From: Deltaproteobacteria bacterium
GTDB lineage: Bacteria > Desulfobacterota > DSM-4660 > Desulfatiglandales > B25-G16
Length of the DNA: 17,907 nt
Reading direction: 5' to 3'
NCBI GenBank assembly: GCA_020348625.1
Contig: CP070752.1
Location: forward strand, 2,761,005 to 2,778,911
In this document: positions 15,287 through 17,907 of the stretch, piece by piece
How the letters are laid out: the number at the start of each line of letters is the position of its first letter
How positions within the stretch are numbered: the stretch's first letter is position 1
Program-made: the position numbers and the translations under genes
Notes under the pieces: model-generated
Told to the model about the DNA's origin: nothing
The model's input: only the letters and a program-made list of their open reading frames with translations
Databases searched by the model: none

Positions 15287-15608
15287 GAATCGATTATTGC
15301 GTTAACTTTGTAACTACGCTGTCCCGAGGGATATGGATATCTTTTTTTGACACCGCAGAAGCCCATGCTGTTATGCTCGCATATGCTGCAAATGGAGGCG
15401 GGCGTGCTGCTTTAAAGGTGCCTCCCACTTCTTTAAATCTAAAGAGCTAAGGTGGGAGCAGGCGCCCGCCTGGATCATCGGGAAAGAGCAGGCTCAAAGC
15501 ACCTGCCCAGTTCGGTGCAAAAAAAGATATCCATATCCCTCAATAGCAAAAGCTTAGTCAGAGTAGATGCTTATTGTCGTTTTTTTAAAGATGGGCAATA
15601 ATCGATTC
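15287..15608. repeat. Second nested inverted-repeat element
   Basis: The gap 15227-15636 holds no convincing gene. It contains concentric inverted repeats: a perfect 24-bp pair (15326-15349 and 15518-15541), which continues inward as caccg/cggtg after a 1-base offset; then aggcgggcg/cgcccgcct (15396-15404, 15463-15471); then ctcccac/gtgggag (15422-15428, 15452-15458); and a small cttta/taaag hairpin (15431-15435, 15440-15444). Outside these is a perfect 14-bp pair (15287-15300, 15595-15608) that includes the palindrome aatcgatt. The layout mirrors the element at 1-158, but the arm sequences differ, so the two are not copies of one repeat. A non-autonomous transposable element or a large structured RNA is possible. 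No transposase frame is present. Confidence 0.75.
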
Positions 15609-15636
15609 CTGGAATTATCAAGGGACATTACCGTCA

Positions 15637-16227
15637 ATGGAATTCTTATTCATAAAAAGTGCGGTCAGACCTTCGCAATTCCCCCCACCTGATAGACCGG
15701 AAATCGCCTTCGCCGGAAGATCAAACGTAGGAAAATCATCGCTCATCAATAGACTGGTAAACAGCCCAAAATTGGCCCGAACAAGCTCCCGGCCGGGCAG
15801 GACAAGGGCCATCAATTTTTTCAACGTGGGCAAAACGCTCTGTTTTACTGATCTTCCCGGGTATGGGTATGCAGAGGCCCCCTTAAAGCTCAGGCGTAAT
15901 TGGAAGGTGCTTATAGAGACTTACCTTAAAAAGAGACATAACCTCAAAGCAGTTGTGGTGATTATCGATATCCGTCGTACCTTAGGGCAGGGGGATTTGG
16001 AGCTTCTGCACTGGTTGAGGTCATACGAGATAGACGCGATTGTAGTGCTCACCAAGGCGGACAAGGTATCAAAGGGCAAAGCAAAACATCACCAGGATGT
16101 GATCTCCAGCCAACTCATGCAAGAAGGCTTTGGCCAGCCTATCAGCTTTTCGGCAAAAACAGGGCAAGGAAAACAAGAACTCTGGAAGGCGATTGAAGAG
16201 AAGGTGAGAAGTGCCTATAGTGTCTAA
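15637..16227 (+). CDS. engB: Ribosome-biogenesis GTPase EngB (YihA/YsxC)
   Basis: A 196-residue EngB, the usual size. The GTP-binding motifs are in order: G1 GRSNVGKS (27-34), the TRAINFF switch I segment (56-62), G3 DLPGYG (72-77), G4 TKAD (139-142) and G5 SAKTG (172-176). EngB assists late assembly of the 50S ribosomal subunit and is usually essential. AAGGGA lies about 11 bases before the ATG. The gene begins 28 bp after the outer arm of the inverted-repeat element, so its promoter must be within or beyond that element. Confidence 0.96.
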   Translation: MEFLFIKSAVRPSQFPPPDRPEIAFAGRSNVGKSSLINRLVNSPKLARTSSRPGRTRAINFFNVGKTLCFTDLPGYGYAEAPLKLRRNWKVLIETYLKKRHNLKAVVVIIDIRRTLGQGDLELLHWLRSYEIDAIVVLTKADKVSKGKAKHHQDVISSQLMQEGFGQPISFSAKTGQGKQELWKAIEEKVRSAYSV

Positions 16228-16300
16228 AGTTTTGTGTGATCCAGAGAGGTAAAATCCACGGTTTCTGACTCGCAATAGTTCCTTGCTCTTTTTGGCAAGA

Positions 16301-16328
16301 AACGAGTAGCCAGCAACAAGTAACGAGA
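16301..16328. repeat. Heptanucleotide tandem repeat, four units
   Basis: Four consecutive 7-base units, aacgagt, agccagc, aacaagt and aacgaga, end 2 bp before the response-regulator stop codon, in the 103-bp gap between convergent genes. The units are degenerate, but the 7-base phase is clear. It lies opposite in position to the heptamer array at the gene's 5' end. Confidence 0.5.
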
Positions 16329-16330
16329 AC

Positions 16331-17683
16331 TTAGAGCCCGTATGCCTTTATCTTTTTATGGAGATTGCTTCTCTCCACTCCTATGGCCTCGGCGGTCCTG
16401 CTGACGTTTCCCTCGAACTCCTGTAACTTAGTGGCGATAAATGATTTCTCAAAGGTCTCCCTGGCTTCTTTGAGGGTATCAAAGGCAAGAAAAGACTCCA
16501 TCCTTTCCTCATCAGTTCGCATGGTATTATAGGGTGGAGGCACATCTTTCGCACTGATCACCTTTCCGGGGCACATGATGGCCAGCCGCTCCACCAGGTT
16601 TTTCAGTTCCCTGATGTTTCCAGGCCAATTATACCTATCCAGCAATTCCAATGCATCAGGGCCCAACGTCTTTTGCTCCATCTTGGTATCCAGGGAGAAC
16701 TGATCCAAGAACTCAGTCACCAGTTCAGGGATATCGTCGGCACGCTCCCTCAAGGGGGGGACCCTCATAGGTATCACGTTGAGCCGGAAGTAGAGGTCGT
16801 CTCTGAACGTCCCCCTTTCAATCTCTTCCTCCAGGTTTTTATTCGTTGCCGCTATAACCCGGACATCAACCTTAATGGTCCTATTCCCTCCCACCCGCTC
16901 AAATCTCTGCTCCTGCAAAATGCGCAAGACCTTTGACTGGGCCTTGAGGCTCATGTCTCCTATCTCATCCAAAAAGAGTATACCATTGTTGGCCTGATCG
17001 AATTTCCCTCTCTTCATAGTGGTAGCGCCGGTAAATGCCCCCTTTTCGTGTCCAAAGAGCTCCGATTCAATCAAATCCTCCGGTATGGCCGCACAATTGA
17101 CTTCTATAAAGGCCTTATTTCTTCTTTTGCTCATACGGTGAATTGTGTGGGCTACCAACTCCTTCCCGGTTCCGTTTTCCCCCGCGATGAGAATCCATGC
17201 ATCAGTTGGGGCAACGATCTTTATCTGATCCCTTAGCTCCGTAACGGCCTTGCTGCTCCCAGTTATCTGATACCTTTGGCGCTCTCGCTCCCTGAACAGA
17301 TCAAGTTCTGCCTCAAGCCTGTTATAGTTCAGGGCGTTGTTGATGGACAAAAGGACTTTTTCCAGGGAAAGAGGCTTTTCAATAAAGTCATAGGCACCTA
17401 GTTTTGTAGCCTTAACCGCAGTTTCAATTGTGCCATGGCCTGAAATCATAATTACTTGTAGACTAGGGTAAAGGGCCCTGATCCTTTTGAGCGTCTCTAT
17501 GCCGTCGATATCAGGCATCCAGATATCCAGCAGTACGATATCCGGGATGGTCTCCTTTATTATGTCCAGGGCCTTCAGCCCCCCGTCTGCAGCCATGACC
17601 TCAAACCCCTCATCAGTCAGGATGCCCTGCACGGACTGAATAATGCCCGGCTCATCATCAACAATTAGGATCGTCTCTGCCAT
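16331..17683 (-). CDS. NtrC/NtrX-type sigma-54 response regulator
   Basis: A 450-residue three-domain regulator. The receiver domain (1-120) has the acidic pair D9/D10, the phosphoacceptor D53 (LLDIWMPDIDG), S81 and K103. The AAA+ sigma-54 activator domain (about 140-375) has Walker A GENGTGKE (168-175), the sigma-54 contact loop GAFTGA (215-220) and Walker B LFLDEIG (236-242). A Fis-type helix-turn-helix closes the protein (GNVSRTAEAIGVERSNLHKK). Phosphorylation should allow it to activate sigma-54 promoters. The stretch ISGHGTIETAVKATKLGAYDFIEKPL is closest to NtrX-type regulators. No sensor kinase lies within the window; the gene upstream appears to be lpxB. Its ribosome binding site overlaps a heptamer repeat. 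Confidence 0.93.
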   Translation of the reverse strand: MAETILIVDDEPGIIQSVQGILTDEGFEVMAADGGLKALDIIKETIPDIVLLDIWMPDIDGIETLKRIRALYPSLQVIMISGHGTIETAVKATKLGAYDFIEKPLSLEKVLLSINNALNYNRLEAELDLFRERERQRYQITGSSKAVTELRDQIKIVAPTDAWILIAGENGTGKELVAHTIHRMSKRRNKAFIEVNCAAIPEDLIESELFGHEKGAFTGATTMKRGKFDQANNGILFLDEIGDMSLKAQSKVLRILQEQRFERVGGNRTIKVDVRVIAATNKNLEEEIERGTFRDDLYFRLNVIPMRVPPLRERADDIPELVTEFLDQFSLDTKMEQKTLGPDALELLDRYNWPGNIRELKNLVERLAIMCPGKVISAKDVPPPYNTMRTDEERMESFLAFDTLKEARETFEKSFIATKLQEFEGNVSRTAEAIGVERSNLHKKIKAYGL

Positions 17684-17685
17684 AT

Positions 17686-17713
17686 CTGTCCGTTGTCTTT
17701 TGTCGGTTGTCCG
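17686..17713. repeat. Heptanucleotide tandem repeat at the regulator's 5' end
   Basis: Four adjacent 7-base units, ctgtccg, ttgtctt, ttgtcgg and ttgtccg (consensus TTGTCSG on the plus strand), lie 2 bp upstream of the response-regulator ATG. They therefore occupy its leader and ribosome binding site. The last part can also pair with caaccg at 17722-17727. The unit differs from the one at the other end of the gene. Confidence 0.6.
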
Positions 17714-17779
17714 TTATTTTTGCAACCGATAATTGATATTTTTTGACTTAACTTTAGGCACTTTAGATCACTTACAATT

Positions 17780-17907
17780 TTAGTCACTTTGTGCTTCTGA
17801 ACCCATCATATCCTTGGCTATAGAAGCTGCCCCGCGTGAGGCACCACTACGTCCGAGCCGCTCTTTAACCAATTGAAGATCGCTTATCATTTTTCCTCTC
17901 GCCCTTT
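17780..17907 (-). CDS. lpxB: 3' end of probable lipid-A-disaccharide synthase
   Basis: A minus-strand frame enters from the right edge and stops with TAA at 17780-17782, giving 42 residues. The segment around LQLVKERLGRSGASRGAAS resembles the C-terminus of LpxB, where a run of the type RLGxPGASxRAA is common. LpxB joins two acylated glucosamine units to make the lipid A disaccharide at the inner membrane. The rest of the gene is outside the window. The 96-bp gap to the response regulator suggests that the regulator could be read from the same transcript. The identification rests on this short motif only. Confidence 0.55.
   Translation of the reverse strand, partial: RARGKMISDLQLVKERLGRSGASRGAASIAKDMMGSEAQSD

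Noticed and set aside
15250..15450. A 66-codon plus-strand frame within the gap before engB.
   Set aside because: It runs through the arms of the inverted-repeat element, has no ribosome binding site and shows no protein-like pattern.

Overview
The window looks like a chromosomal segment from a Gram-negative bacterium of moderate G+C content, most likely a member of the Desulfobacterota (former Deltaproteobacteria). This rests on the overall style of the proteins (a GAF-containing secretion ATPase, a PilZ protein with a zinc ribbon, lipoproteins with TPRs, an NtrX-like regulator), on the two lipoproteins, and on what appears to be the tail of lpxB, a lipid A gene. The assignment is an inference. 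Almost everything is core or housekeeping sequence. I see no CRISPR array, no transposase, no phage genes, no rRNA and no tRNA.

Layout, left to right. (1) A 158-bp element of nested inverted repeats at the left edge. (2) A plus-strand unit of a TldE/PmbA-type protein, TatA/B and TatC (205-2596). (3) A GspE/PilB-type secretion ATPase (about 2748-5051) that is open from end to end except for one in-frame amber codon at 4008-4010; it also lacks an ordinary start codon near its best ribosome binding site. (4) Two small plus-strand genes with paired-cysteine zinc ribbons, the second carrying a PilZ c-di-GMP domain (5304-6032). (5) A minus-strand stress cluster: grpE, dnaK, then a large TPR plus substrate-binding-fold lipoprotein only 3 bp after dnaK (10751 down to 6147). 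(6) purC on the minus strand, divergent from a tight plus-strand operon of hisI, hisG, a TPR lipoprotein resembling PilF/PilW, and a class I/II aminotransferase (12060-15226). (7) A 410-bp gene-free stretch holding a second, unrelated nested inverted-repeat element (15287-15608). (8) engB, then a convergent NtrC/NtrX-type response regulator, and the 3' end of a probable lpxB on the minus strand at the right edge.

How the genes fit together. Several products act at the envelope: Tat export, a type II secretion or type IV pilus ATPase, a PilZ protein, two lipoproteins and LpxB. The GrpE/DnaK chaperones and the EngB ribosome-assembly GTPase are general housekeeping. hisI and hisG give two steps of histidine synthesis and purC one step of purine synthesis.

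Nothing here is convincingly a new biological system. The points most worth a second look are the amber-interrupted secretion ATPase, the two concentric inverted-repeat elements, the heptanucleotide tandem repeats that closely flank the response regulator, and the tandem zinc-ribbon/PilZ pair. All functional calls come from reading motifs by eye; no database search was run.
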